Source of the DNA: Actinophytocola sp963727495
GTDB taxonomy: Bacteria > Actinomycetota > Actinomycetes > Mycobacteriales > Pseudonocardiaceae
Assembly (NCBI GenBank): GCA_963727495.1
Contig: CAVSGQ010000006.1
Coordinates: 930,001 to 994,000, forward strand
DNA: 64,000 nucleotides
Direction of reading: 5' to 3'
A program made the position numbers and the translations under genes. Below the pieces are notes generated by a model. That model was not told the DNA's origin. It worked only from the letters and a program-made list of their open reading frames with translations, and did not search any database. This document shows positions 1 to 7,199 of this stretch, one piece after another (within the stretch, counting starts at the first letter, position 1; every line of letters begins with the position of its first letter).

Positions 1-1
1 G

Positions 2-770
2 CTGCTGGCGATCGCGCTGTCCACCCCGGACATGTCCGAAGTGGACATCACGGCCGGGCGGCCGGGTGGGGTGCTGCAGGCGGCGGGGCTGCTGTTCTTC
101 GCCTTCGCCGGCTACGCGCGGATCGCCACGCTCGGTGAGGAGGTCCGCGACCCGCGCCGGACGATCCCGCGGGCGATCCTCGGCGCGCTGGCGATCGCGC
201 TCGCCGATCTACCTCGCGGTGGCGCTCACCCTGCTCGCCGTGCTCGGCCCGGAGCGGCTGGCCGGCTCGACCGCGCCGCTCGCCGACGCGCTGCGGGTGG
301 CCGGCCGTCCCGCGTGGATCGTCACCGTGGGCGCCGCGGCGGCGAGCCTCGGTGCGCTGCTCGCACTCGTCGCCGGGGTCGGGCGCACCACGCTCGCCAT
401 GGCCCGCAACCGCGACCTGCCCGGCTGGCTCGCCGCCGTGCACCCGCGGTTCGCGGTGCCGCACCACGCCGAGGTCGCGGTCGCCGCCGTGGTCTGCGCG
501 GTCGTGCTGGTGGCCGACCTGCGCGAGGTCATCGGGTTCTCCTCGTTCGGCGTGCTGGTCTACTACGCGATCGCCAACCTGTCCGCGTTCACCCAGCCCC
601 GGGCCGACCGGCGGTGGCCGCGCGCGCTGAACGTCGCGGGGCTCGCCGGATGCCTGCTGCTCGCGGCGACGCTGCCGCTGTCGTCGGTGCTGGTGGGGCT
701 GGGCGTGTTCGCGGCCGGGCTCACCGGCCGCGCGGTGGCCGCGGGGCGCGGGTGGACTACTGCGCGGTGA
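2..770 (+). CDS. APC-family amino acid permease, 3' part only, one frameshift
   Basis: This is the C-terminal part of an amino acid/polyamine/organocation (APC) permease; the 5' end lies outside the window. The reading frame opens at base 2 and shows LFFAFAGYARIATLGEEV, the membrane helix and charged loop typical of APC transporters, followed by the RDPRRTIPRAI segment. Near base 206 the frame breaks: removing one G (CTCGCC[G]ATCTAC) joins it to the second frame, which continues with YLAVALTLLAVLG and several hydrophobic helices to the TGA at 768-770. The substrate is unknown. The gene converges on and slightly overlaps the small sortase-linked gene. The single extra base is of the same kind as those in gyrA and other genes here, so it is more likely an assembly error than a pseudogene. 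Confidence 0.8.
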   Translation, partial: CWRSRCPPRTCPKWTSRPGGRVGCCRRRGCCSSPSPATRGSPRSVRRSATRAGRSRGRSSARWRSRSPIYLAVALTLLAVLGPERLAGSTAPLADALRVAGRPAWIVTVGAAAASLGALLALVAGVGRTTLAMARNRDLPGWLAAVHPRFAVPHHAEVAVAAVVCAVVLVADLREVIGFSSFGVLVYYAIANLSAFTQPRADRRWPRALNVAGLAGCLLLAATLPLSSVLVGLGVFAAGLTGRAVAAGRGWTTAR

Positions 771-912
771 CGTTGTTGAACGGCAGCAGCGGTTCCAGCC
801 ACGGGAAGATCACGAACATCAGTAGCGCCACGAAGCCGAGGGCCAGCGCCACCGCGACGGTGACCCGGACGCCGAGCGGACCGGGGATACGACGCCAGAT
901 CCAGGCGTACAT
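757..912 (-). CDS. Small membrane protein downstream of class E sortase (51 aa)
   Basis: A 51-residue protein beginning MYAWIWRRIPGPLG, with one transmembrane segment (about residues 15-37) and ending FPWLEPLLPFNNVTAQ. Its ATG overlaps the sortase stop codon (TGATG), so translation is probably coupled. From memory, similar short proteins with a W-rich start, a P-G-P motif and a PLLPF tail follow class E sortases in many actinobacteria, but I know of no assigned function. A membrane anchor or partner of the sortase is the natural guess from context. It converges with the permease, overlapping its last 14 bases. The frame and conserved-looking ends make it very likely real despite its size. Confidence 0.8.
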   Translation of the reverse strand: MYAWIWRRIPGPLGVRVTVAVALALGFVALLMFVIFPWLEPLLPFNNVTAQ

Positions 913-1814
913 CAGGAGCTCTCCTCGAGCTCCGGCGGCCGCTCGTCGGGCTTCTTCGAGTCCTTCGCCCACTGCTTGGTCAGCACCGCGTGGACGATCA
1001 GCCGCTCCTTGTCGGAGAAGCGCGGGTGGCAGGTGGTGAGCGTCATCAGCGACGCCATCTCGCCCTTGCTCGGCGGGGTGGCGCCGTTCGGCGGGACCGG
1101 GGCGATGACGCCGCCGTCGGTGGGCGGCACGATCTGCTGGCCGTCCAGGTCGGCGTACGCGCCGCCGAGCGGGGCGACGCCCTTGCACTTCGCTTCGGCG
1201 CCCTTGCCCTGCGCCCAGCCCGCCTTCTCCTCGGCGAGCGGCACCATCCGGTAGACGAACCAGCTGTACTGCGTCTCGACCACGATCGCGTCGCAGGACT
1301 GGATGAGGTTGATGTCGTTGAACGGCGCGCCCTTGCCGACCCGGTGCCCGGCGACGGCGAAGTTGCCGGGCTGGCCGGGGTAGGCCGTCTTGGTGTAGTG
1401 GCCGGGGCCGATCTCCAGGCTCGCCGCGCTGGTGCCCTCGACGATCGTGAAGTGGAAGTCGGCGCCGAACGCCGGGATGTACATCTTGGCGAAGCCGTCG
1501 CCCTCGCCGAGGCCCTGGAAGTGGTCACGGCGCTGCGCGTCCGCGGCGGTCTGGTCGTGCCACCTGCTGTCCAGCGCGCTGGTGGCGTCGCGCTGCTTGC
1601 CGGCGGAGATGAGGTCGGTCCAGTAGACCTCGTAGACCACGAACAGCAGCACGACCAGGCCGAGTGTGATGAGAACCTCGCCGGCATTGCGCACGATGGT
1701 CCGGGCCCGGTCGGGTCGCTGCTGGTAGGCACGCGGCCGTGGGGAGGGAACCAGGTCGCCGAGGTCCCCCGAGATCCGGCCCGCGCCGCGACCAAGGTGC
1801 TGCACCGTGCCCAC
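912..1814 (-). CDS. Class E sortase
   Basis: A cysteine transpeptidase expected to cut sorting signals of surface proteins outside the membrane and attach them to the cell wall or to each other. The 300-residue protein has a cytoplasmic N-terminus, one transmembrane helix (about 46-64) and an extracellular sortase fold. The catalytic triad is visible as His157 (VAGHRVGKG), Cys262 (TLTTCHPRF) and Arg271 (KERLIVHAVL). TLTTCHP is the class E signature. The GTG at 1814 is the furthest usable start; a later start would still keep the anchor helix. It lies divergent from crgA with about 126 bases between them, and overlaps the small membrane protein downstream. Substrates are not obvious in this window: neither secreted repeat protein at 56-61 kb ends in a visible sorting motif. 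Confidence 0.93.
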   Translation of the reverse strand: MGTVQHLGRGAGRISGDLGDLVPSPRPRAYQQRPDRARTIVRNAGEVLITLGLVVLLFVVYEVYWTDLISAGKQRDATSALDSRWHDQTAADAQRRDHFQGLGEGDGFAKMYIPAFGADFHFTIVEGTSAASLEIGPGHYTKTAYPGQPGNFAVAGHRVGKGAPFNDINLIQSCDAIVVETQYSWFVYRMVPLAEEKAGWAQGKGAEAKCKGVAPLGGAYADLDGQQIVPPTDGGVIAPVPPNGATPPSKGEMASLMTLTTCHPRFSDKERLIVHAVLTKQWAKDSKKPDERPPELEESS

Positions 1815-1940
1815 GCGCGCTCCTTTCGGGTCCCGACCTGTTGGTTCGCCGACCTACTCATCTACGTTAACGTGTTGCGATAGCGGACGGTTCGACAACG
1901 TTCACGGTTGCGTTCAAGCTACACGTCAGGTGAGGACGAC

Positions 1941-2207
1941 ATGCCCAAGTCCAAGGTTCGCAAGAAGGCGGTCTACACGCCACCCGCCGATCGACGCACG
2001 CCGGTGAAGGTGAAGGCGGCGGGGCCGTCTCACCCGATCTACGTGGCCGTCATGCTCGGCGTGATGCTGCTGGGACTGGCGTGGCTCGTGGTCAACTACA
2101 TCGCCGGGGACAGCATCCCGTTCATGAAGGATCTCGGCAACTGGAACTTCGCCGTCGGGTTCTCGCTGATGATCGGCGGGCTGCTGATGACGATGCGGTG
2201 GCGCTGA
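1941..2207 (+). CDS. crgA: Cell division protein CrgA
   Basis: A small integral membrane protein of the actinobacterial divisome that contacts FtsZ, FtsI and FtsQ and helps time septation. The 88-residue product starts MPKSKVRKKAVYTPP and carries two transmembrane helices (about 35-57 and 68-86), separated by a short loop and ending MRWR, the usual CrgA architecture. The frame is open upstream, but the ATG at 1941 follows a purine-rich stretch (GGTGAGGACGAC) and matches the family's conserved N-terminus. Two perfect DnaA boxes lie about 100 bases after its stop. Its place near sortase, the PH-domain gene and ppiA matches the origin-proximal layout seen in mycobacteria. Confidence 0.95.
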   Translation: MPKSKVRKKAVYTPPADRRTPVKVKAAGPSHPIYVAVMLGVMLLGLAWLVVNYIAGDSIPFMKDLGNWNFAVGFSLMIGGLLMTMRWR

Positions 2208-2305
2208 GCGCCCCGCGTTCCCCCTCGCGTAGGTAAAGACGTTTCACTCGGATGCACCCGTTCAGCGCAGTGTGACTGAACCACAAGGGTGTAAGTCATC
2301 CCCAG

Positions 2306-2327
2306 TGTGGATAACTGCTGTGGATAA
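2306..2327 (-). promoter_or_regulatory. Two tandem perfect DnaA boxes
   Basis: TGTGGATAA occurs at 2306-2314 and again at 2319-2327, 13 bases apart. Both are exact reverse complements of the TTATCCACA box. They sit in the crgA/PH-domain gap, 16.5 kb from oriC, 22 bases before the PH-domain start. They could titrate DnaA or make the downstream gene DnaA-responsive. Confidence 0.6.
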
Positions 2328-2348
2328 CTCGTTCTCCTGCCCCGGAGC

Positions 2349-2777
2349 GTGACCCCGTTGGCCATCCCGACCGCCCGGAGCTGGGCCCCGAAGGCCGAGC
2401 TGTCGATCACCGCGTGGGCCCTGGCGGCCGCCGCGGCCCTGTGGGCGTGGCTCGCCGATGACCCACCCGGTCGGGTGCTGCTGGGCACGATCGCGCTGGC
2501 CCTGGCCTTCGCCGGGCTGTACGGGCTGGCGGTGCGCCCGCGGCTGGCGGCCGACCCGGAGGGCGTCACCGTGCGCGGGCTGACCCGCAGCCGCCGCTGG
2601 ACGTGGGCGGAGGTCAACGTGCGGCTGGTGCGGACCCGGCGGCTCGGCCGCGAGGTCGCCACGGTCGAGCTGGACGCGGACAACGCCGAGGTGCCCGACC
2701 TGGTGGTGCTCGGCAGGCTGGACCTCGGCGCGGACCCGCAGGACGTGGTGGACGCGCTGCTGGAGCTGCGGACCTGA
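2349..2777 (+). CDS. PH domain-containing membrane protein
   Basis: A 142-residue protein with two hydrophobic segments (about 20-33 and 42-61) followed by a bacterial pleckstrin-homology domain. The sequence RPRLAADPEGVTVRGL then SRRWTWAEV is the typical opening of this PH family. By position after crgA and by size it corresponds to Mycobacterium tuberculosis Rv0010c; that match is recalled, not searched. Molecular function is unknown. The start used is GTG at 2349; an internal start would remove part of the first helix. It ends five bases before the convergent rhomboid gene. Perfect DnaA boxes just upstream may influence its promoter. Confidence 0.8.
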   Translation: MTPLAIPTARSWAPKAELSITAWALAAAAALWAWLADDPPGRVLLGTIALALAFAGLYGLAVRPRLAADPEGVTVRGLTRSRRWTWAEVNVRLVRTRRLGREVATVELDADNAEVPDLVVLGRLDLGADPQDVVDALLELRT

Positions 2778-2782
2778 GCCGG

Positions 2783-3706
2783 CTAGCCGGCGCCGCAGAG
2801 GTAGAACAGGCCGCTGACCGTGCAGTCCATCACGGCGCCGCGCACGGCGATCGCCACGATCAGCGCGACCGCGATCGCCACGCACGCGCCGGCCTGGACC
2901 TGGTTGCGCCGGGCGGGCGGCGCGAACGACGGCGCGTAGACCATGGCCGCGGTGGCGAGCGCGCCGGCGACCAGCCCGCCGATGTGGCCGAGCAGCGAGA
3001 TCCCCGGCAGCGTCACGCTGAGGAAGACGTTGATCGCGATCAGCGTGAGCACCGGGGTGGGGTTGAGCCTGGCCTTGAACACGACGACCGCGATGCCGCC
3101 GAACAGGCCGTAGACGGCGCCGGAGGCACCCGCCACACCGCCGCCCGGGTCGCCGAACAGCATCACCGAAGTCGACCCGCCGAGCAGCGAGATCAGGTAG
3201 ACGGCGAGGAACCGGCCGCGGCCGAGGGCGACCTCGAGGTCACGGCCGATCACCCACAGCGCGAACATGTTGAACAGCAGGTGGACCGGCCCGTAGCCGC
3301 CGTAGTTGCCGAAGTGCAGGAAGCCGGAGGTGACCAGGCGCCACCACTCGCCGGCGGAGACGTACGCGGGCACCAGCGTGCCGTCCACGAACAGCGAGGA
3401 CTTCTCGTTCGAGACGATGCTGCCGGCCTGGACGGCGGTCGCGGCGAAGACGGCGACGTTGACCAGGATCAGCGCGGGCACCACGACGAGCTTGCGGGAC
3501 CGGGTGGCCCGCGCGCCGCCGATCGTGCGCGGCGTACGGACCGTGCGGGAACCCTCGGACACGCAGTCGACGCACTGGTAGCCGACCGAGGCCTCGCGCA
3601 GGCAGTCCGGGCAGGCCGGCCGGTCGCAGCGCACGCAGCGCAGCCCGGTCGGCCGGTCCGGGTGCCGGACGCAGGCCGGCAGGTCCTGCTGCCGGTTGAC
3701 CGCCAC
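2783..3706 (-). CDS. Rhomboid family intramembrane serine protease with N-terminal zinc-binding module
   Basis: A 307-residue membrane protease. Residues 11-50 hold a B-box-like zinc module with pairs of Cys and His (CVRHPDRPTGLRCVRC, CPDC, CVDC). The rhomboid core follows, with six to seven helices. The catalytic serine is Ser195 in GASGAVYG and the histidine is His241 in LLGHIGG; HLLFNMFALW is the conserved second helix of the family. It should cut single-pass membrane proteins within the bilayer; the substrate is unknown. The GTG start directly abuts the ppiA stop (TGAGTG), so the two genes are almost certainly co-transcribed, the usual pairing in actinobacteria. Confidence 0.95.
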   Translation of the reverse strand: MAVNRQQDLPACVRHPDRPTGLRCVRCDRPACPDCLREASVGYQCVDCVSEGSRTVRTPRTIGGARATRSRKLVVVPALILVNVAVFAATAVQAGSIVSNEKSSLFVDGTLVPAYVSAGEWWRLVTSGFLHFGNYGGYGPVHLLFNMFALWVIGRDLEVALGRGRFLAVYLISLLGGSTSVMLFGDPGGGVAGASGAVYGLFGGIAVVVFKARLNPTPVLTLIAINVFLSVTLPGISLLGHIGGLVAGALATAAMVYAPSFAPPARRNQVQAGACVAIAVALIVAIAVRGAVMDCTVSGLFYLCGAG

Positions 3707-4264
3707 TCAGCCCTCGGAGCGCTCGACGGACACCCGCTCCACCACGATGTCCTCGACCGGCTTGTCGTTCGGGCCCGTCGGGGTGTGCGCGATCCCGTCG
3801 ACGACGTTGCGCGACTCCTGGTCGGCCACCTCGCCGAAGATCGTGTGCTTGAAGTTCAGCCAGGTCGTCGGCGCGACCGTGACGAAGAACTGCGAGCCGT
3901 TGCTGTCCGCGATGCCCGGGTTGGCCATACCGAGCAGGTAGGGCTTGTTGAACTGCAGGTCCGGGTGGAACTCGTCGGCGAACTGGTAGCCGGGTCCACC
4001 GCGACCGGTGCCGGTCGGGTCGCCGGTCTGGATCATGAAGCCGTCGATGACCCGGTGGAAGATCATGCCGTCGTAGAACGGGCCGGAGGTCTCCCCCCGG
4101 GCGTTGCGCTGCGAGTACTGCTTGGTGCCGTCGGCCAGGCCGACGAAGTTCGACACGGTCTTGGGCGCCTGATCAGGGAAGAGGTTGACCCTGATGTCAC
4201 CCCGCGAGGTGTGCAGGGTTGCCGAGACCTTCACTCCGACGAGGGATCCATTGCTGTCTGCCAC
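3707..4264 (-). CDS. ppiA: Cyclophilin-type peptidyl-prolyl cis-trans isomerase
   Basis: Catalyses cis-trans isomerisation of X-Pro bonds and so helps protein folding, probably in the cytoplasm because no signal peptide is visible. The cyclophilin core is complete: VSNFVGLADGTKQY, the active-site stretch GMIFHRVIDGFMIQTGDPTGTG, then GSQFFVTVAPTTWLN and HTIFGEV. The frame is open to 4318, but the GTG at 4264 gives an N-terminus (VADSNGSLVGVKVSATLHT) that matches the length and layout of mycobacterial PpiA. A GTG at 4234 is the alternative. It lies immediately upstream of the rhomboid gene. Confidence 0.93.
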   Translation of the reverse strand: MADSNGSLVGVKVSATLHTSRGDIRVNLFPDQAPKTVSNFVGLADGTKQYSQRNARGETSGPFYDGMIFHRVIDGFMIQTGDPTGTGRGGPGYQFADEFHPDLQFNKPYLLGMANPGIADSNGSQFFVTVAPTTWLNFKHTIFGEVADQESRNVVDGIAHTPTGPNDKPVEDIVVERVSVERSEG

Positions 4265-4347
4265 CCGGTCATCGTGCCATCCGCAGCAGGATCGGTCCGG
4301 AAGGGGCAGGATAGTCACTGTCCGATAAAGCCACCCTGGAGCACCCT

Positions 4348-5025
4348 ATGAACGATGTGAAGGCCATGAACCGGGCCGGAGAGACGGTCGGCAAGGCGGT
4401 CGGCTCGGGCTGGCTGGCGGTCCGCCGGAGCGCCAAACGCGCTGGTCAAGCGAGTGCGGACGCCACGACGAAGGCGGCCCACGCCGCGGACCGGAAGCTG
4501 ACCGAGCGCGGTGTCGCTCCGCAGCAGCTGGCCGTGGCGCTGGCCGAAGGCGCCGAGGTAGCGCGTCAGGAGGTTGTGAAGACCACGCGCCGGGCGCGCA
4601 AGAAGTTGGCGCGCAAGGCCAAGCACACCCGCAAGGAGCTCGCCAAGGCGGCGAAGCAGGCGCGCAAGGACGCCAAGAAGAGCAAGCCCGCCAGGCGGGC
4701 GACGAAGTCTGCCAAGCAGGTCCACAAGGACGCCAAGGAGATGCAGGCGTCGTTGAAGGCCGAGATGGCCCGGTTGAAGACCCAGGCCAAGGAGCAGGCG
4801 GCGGCCATGAAGAAGGAGTCGCCGAAGAAGCGCCGGTGGCCGAAGCTGTTGCTGCTCGCCGGTATCGCGGCCGGGGTCGCGGTCGCGGTGCGCAGCAGGT
4901 CCGCGGCACACCAGCCGACCCCGGTTCCGGAGCCGCGCAGCCGCGACAGCGAGACGTCACCGGACGACTCGTCGTCGGCCGCGAACGGTCAGCGGCCGCA
5001 GAAGTCGACGACCACGAAGAGCTGA
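4348..5025 (+). CDS. Lysine/alanine-rich histone H1-like protein with C-terminal membrane segment
   Basis: I do not recognise an exact family. The 225-residue protein is rich in Lys and Ala through residues 20-160, with repeated KKxARKAK-, AKKAKxARK- and KSAKQVHKD-type stretches that resemble the C-terminal tails of bacterial H1-like nucleoid proteins and should form long, strongly basic helices. A single hydrophobic segment (LLLLAGIAAGVAVAV, about 171-185) follows, then a Ser/Thr/Pro-rich acidic tail. This suggests a membrane-tethered, DNA- or polyanion-binding protein, but that is inference from composition. It is a single gene, divergent from ppiA, and ends at a strong terminator hairpin. 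Codon use looks like that of its neighbours. Confidence 0.8.
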   Translation: MNDVKAMNRAGETVGKAVGSGWLAVRRSAKRAGQASADATTKAAHAADRKLTERGVAPQQLAVALAEGAEVARQEVVKTTRRARKKLARKAKHTRKELAKAAKQARKDAKKSKPARRATKSAKQVHKDAKEMQASLKAEMARLKTQAKEQAAAMKKESPKKRRWPKLLLLAGIAAGVAVAVRSRSAAHQPTPVPEPRSRDSETSPDDSSSAANGQRPQKSTTTKS

Positions 5026-5033
5026 CCGGGCAC

Positions 5034-5070
5034 GTCCGGCCCGCCAGGCCGTGGGCCTGGCGGGCCGGAC
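5034..5070. terminator. Bidirectional terminator hairpin
   Basis: A perfect 17-bp stem (5034-5050 with 5054-5070) closes a 3-base loop, GTG. It lies between the convergent lysine-rich gene and the DUF2020 lipoprotein gene. There is no U-run, as is common in high-GC actinobacteria. Confidence 0.85.
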
Positions 5071-5075
5071 CGCGT

Positions 5076-5615
5076 TCAGAGCCCGAGCGCGGAGATGGCC
5101 TCCTGGGCGACCAGCTTGGCCTTGATGGTCTGCTCCTGGTTGGTGGTGACGACCACCGCGTTCGCGTCCTTGGCGACGGCGAACACCGCCCCGTCGTCGG
5201 TCGGCTGGGCGCCGCCGGTCCAGCCGCCGGCCAGCTCGGCCGGGTTGGACGTGTCCACCGGCGCGGCCTGGTCGACGAGCGCCTTCGCCACCGCGGCGTC
5301 ACCCTGGTAGACCCGCACCGTCATCTGGACGCCGCCGTCCGGGCGGTAGAAGAAGCAGGTCGGCGGGCGGCCCTTGGAGACCTTGATGTCGCCGATGTGC
5401 TGCCCGTTGGTCTCCTCGACGAACGCCTGCTCGAGGTAGGGGCAGGGCCCGTCCGCGGCCGGCTTCGGCTCGGCCGGCGGCTCGGCGGCGGGCGGTGCCG
5501 CGCTGCTCGCGGGGGTGTCCTCCGGGGTGATCACGGTCGGATCGTCCGCGCCGGCTTCGGAGTTGCACGCGGCGAGCACGATCAGCAGAGGACCGAGTAA
5601 CAGGGCGCGTTTCAT
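5076..5615 (-). CDS. DUF2020 domain lipoprotein
   Basis: A predicted secreted lipoprotein of unknown function. From the ATG at 5615 the signal is MKRALLLGPLLIVLAAC, with LAAC as a good lipobox, so the mature protein starts at that Cys and is anchored outside the membrane. A Pro/Ala-rich linker (about 25-50) leads to a globular domain with a Cys pair (GPCPYLEQAFVEETNG and PPTCFFYRPDGGVQMTVRVY), the pattern I associate with DUF2020. The frame also allows a start five codons upstream at 5630, but the lipobox spacing favours 5615. It stands alone between a terminator and the TIR-receiver gene. Confidence 0.85.
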   Translation of the reverse strand: MKRALLLGPLLIVLAACNSEAGADDPTVITPEDTPASSAAPPAAEPPAEPKPAADGPCPYLEQAFVEETNGQHIGDIKVSKGRPPTCFFYRPDGGVQMTVRVYQGDAAVAKALVDQAAPVDTSNPAELAGGWTGGAQPTDDGAVFAVAKDANAVVVTTNQEQTIKAKLVAQEAISALGL

Positions 5616-5659
5616 AGGCCAGGTAGTCAATCACATGCCCACGGTGACGCCGGTTCCGG

Positions 5660-6612
5660 CTACCGCAGCGCCCCGACCACCATGTCGACCAGCTCGGCCG
5701 GCCTGCTGGTGAAGCCCTGCGCACCTCGCCGGGCGGCCTCCCGGCGGTGCTCCGGGGAGTCCGAACCCGTGTAGATGAAGAACGGGGTCCGGCCGTCGTG
5801 CGCCCGAACGGCCTCGAGCAGGACGTAGCCCGCGTCCGGGCCTTCCGGCCGTCCCATGTCCGAGATGATCGCCGCAAACGTCGTGCGTCCGGAGGACCTG
5901 CAGCGCCTGCCGGGTGGACACCGGCGACGGTGACGGAGAAGCCGAGCGACTCGAAGACCTGGCGTTCGTTGACGTTGTTCTCCGTCCGGTCGTCGACCCA
6001 CAGGATCTGGCGCGGCTGGTCGAGGCCCGCTCGCACGCCGAGCCGGTTCGTCGCGCTGGCCGCGCGGAACACCTGACCCGCGGCGTCACGCGTCGCCGCG
6101 CCGGTTCCCGCGCGGGGGCCGCCGTCCCTCTCCTCGCCGGCCATGACCAGCGAGACCGCACCCGCGACCAGCTTCTCGAACTGCGCCACCGTGATGTCGG
6201 ACAGCGTGGCGTCCTGCGGCGCCGACCCGGGCCCGGGACCGACGTCGTGGGACAACTCCGCGGCGCGGGCGGCGACCTTCGACAGCTCCCGCTCGTAGAC
6301 GTCGCCCTCGACGATCGCCGGCAGGTCCTGCCTGGCCAGCGAGGAGTCCGCGAGATGGACGACGATCGGGCGGCCGGCGCCCCAGAACGCGCCGAGCTCG
6401 GCGTTGCACCAGCCGGATCGCACCGAGCTGTGGGTCGCCACGAAGACGCACACACTGCACCGGTTGACGGCCTGTCGGAGCTGGTCGCGCAGCGAGCCGC
6501 CCGGCTTGACGTCCTCGGGCCGCCAGTAGCCGACACCCAGCTGGCGCAGCCAGGCCGCGACGTTCTCGAACTCCGGCTTGTTCTCGAACGAATGACTGAC
6601 GAAGACGGTCAT
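5660..6612 (-). CDS. TIR domain - receiver domain fusion protein, two frameshifts in this copy
   Basis: After removal of one extra base near 5922 and one near 5879, the gene encodes about 316 residues. Residues 1-110 are a TIR domain: FVSHSFENK opens it and SGWCNAELGAF holds Glu72, the position of the catalytic glutamate in NAD-cleaving TIRs. A linker (about 115-200) leads to a response-regulator receiver (about 203-316) with acidic pair Asp207/Asp208 (ILWVDD), probable phosphoacceptor Asp251 (AAIISDMGRPEG) and Thr281. The usual conserved Lys before Pro is Arg303. A phosphorylation-gated TIR effector is plausible; no kinase is adjacent. It sits beside tRNA-Ala and a decayed IS, typical of acquired genes. 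Both extra bases are like those in gyrA, so the intact form is probably real. Confidence 0.72.
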
Positions 6613-6678
6613 TCCCCAGCCGTTCCGGATCAGCAGCGACTGGCGTGTACGGGACGCGACCCGCCCGTGGCAGAGCCG

Positions 6679-6751
6679 TGGAGACGAGGGGAATCGAACC
6701 CCTAACCCCTGCCTTGCAAAGGCAGTGCTCTGCCAATTGAGCTACGTCCCC
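6679..6751 (-). tRNA. tRNA-Ala(TGC)
   Basis: A 73-nt cloverleaf with acceptor GGGGACG/CGTCTCC, including the G3-U70 pair that identifies alanine tRNA. The anticodon is TGC in the CTTTGCAAG loop, and a GGTTCGATTCC T-arm is present. The 3' CCA is not encoded. Confidence 0.97.
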
Positions 6752-6802
6752 TTGCCGGTGCGGGCGTCGCCCGTACCGGTGTGCGTGTGAGCGCTCGGGG
6801 CC

Positions 6803-6952
6803 TCAGGCCTTCTTGGCGTTGTTCGAGCCAGAAGCCGGAGCGGTCGCCTCGCGCCACAGGTCGTCCTGCGCCTTGGCCGACTTGTTGCGACGCACCACGA
6901 ACAGCACACCGCCGGCCACAGCCACCAGAGCGAGAAGCTTCTTCACGTCCAT
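6803..6952 (-). CDS. DLW-39 family small protein
   Basis: A 49-residue protein beginning MDVKKLLALVAVAGGVLFVV, a single membrane segment, followed by RRNKSAKAQDDLWREAT with the DLW motif that names this short actinobacterial family. Function is unknown. The ATG at 6952 follows a purine-rich stretch (AAGGAGGCA), a near-consensus ribosome binding site, which rejects the longer open frame reaching 7033. It is placed between the tRNA-Ile and tRNA-Ala genes, the location I recall for this family near the origin. Confidence 0.9.
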   Translation of the reverse strand: MDVKKLLALVAVAGGVLFVVRRNKSAKAQDDLWREATAPASGSNNAKKA

Positions 6953-7109
6953 TGCCTCCTTCGGCAAAACCACACGTATGAACCTGCTGCGACCCCTGCC
7001 ACGTCCCGCAGCGAGGCCACAAGTCTGCCACAAGCGCCCTGGCCCCGGAGGGGGACGCAGCCCTCACAGGTCAGGCCCCGTCCACATCCGCGGACAGGGC
7101 CTGATCCGG

Positions 7110-7183
7110 TGGGCCTAGGAGGACTTGAACCTCCGACTTCTTCGTTATCAGCGAAGCGCTCTAACCGCCTGAGCTATAGGCCC
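7110..7183 (-). tRNA. tRNA-Ile(GAT)
   Basis: A 74-nt cloverleaf with acceptor GGGCCTA/TAGGCCC, D-arm AGCTCAGGCGGTTAGAGC, anticodon GAT in the CTGATAAC loop and T-arm GGTTCAAGTCC. CCA is not encoded. The IS remnant begins about 20-40 bases upstream of its 5' end. Confidence 0.97.
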
Positions 7184-7199
7184 CAACAGCGCGACGAGA

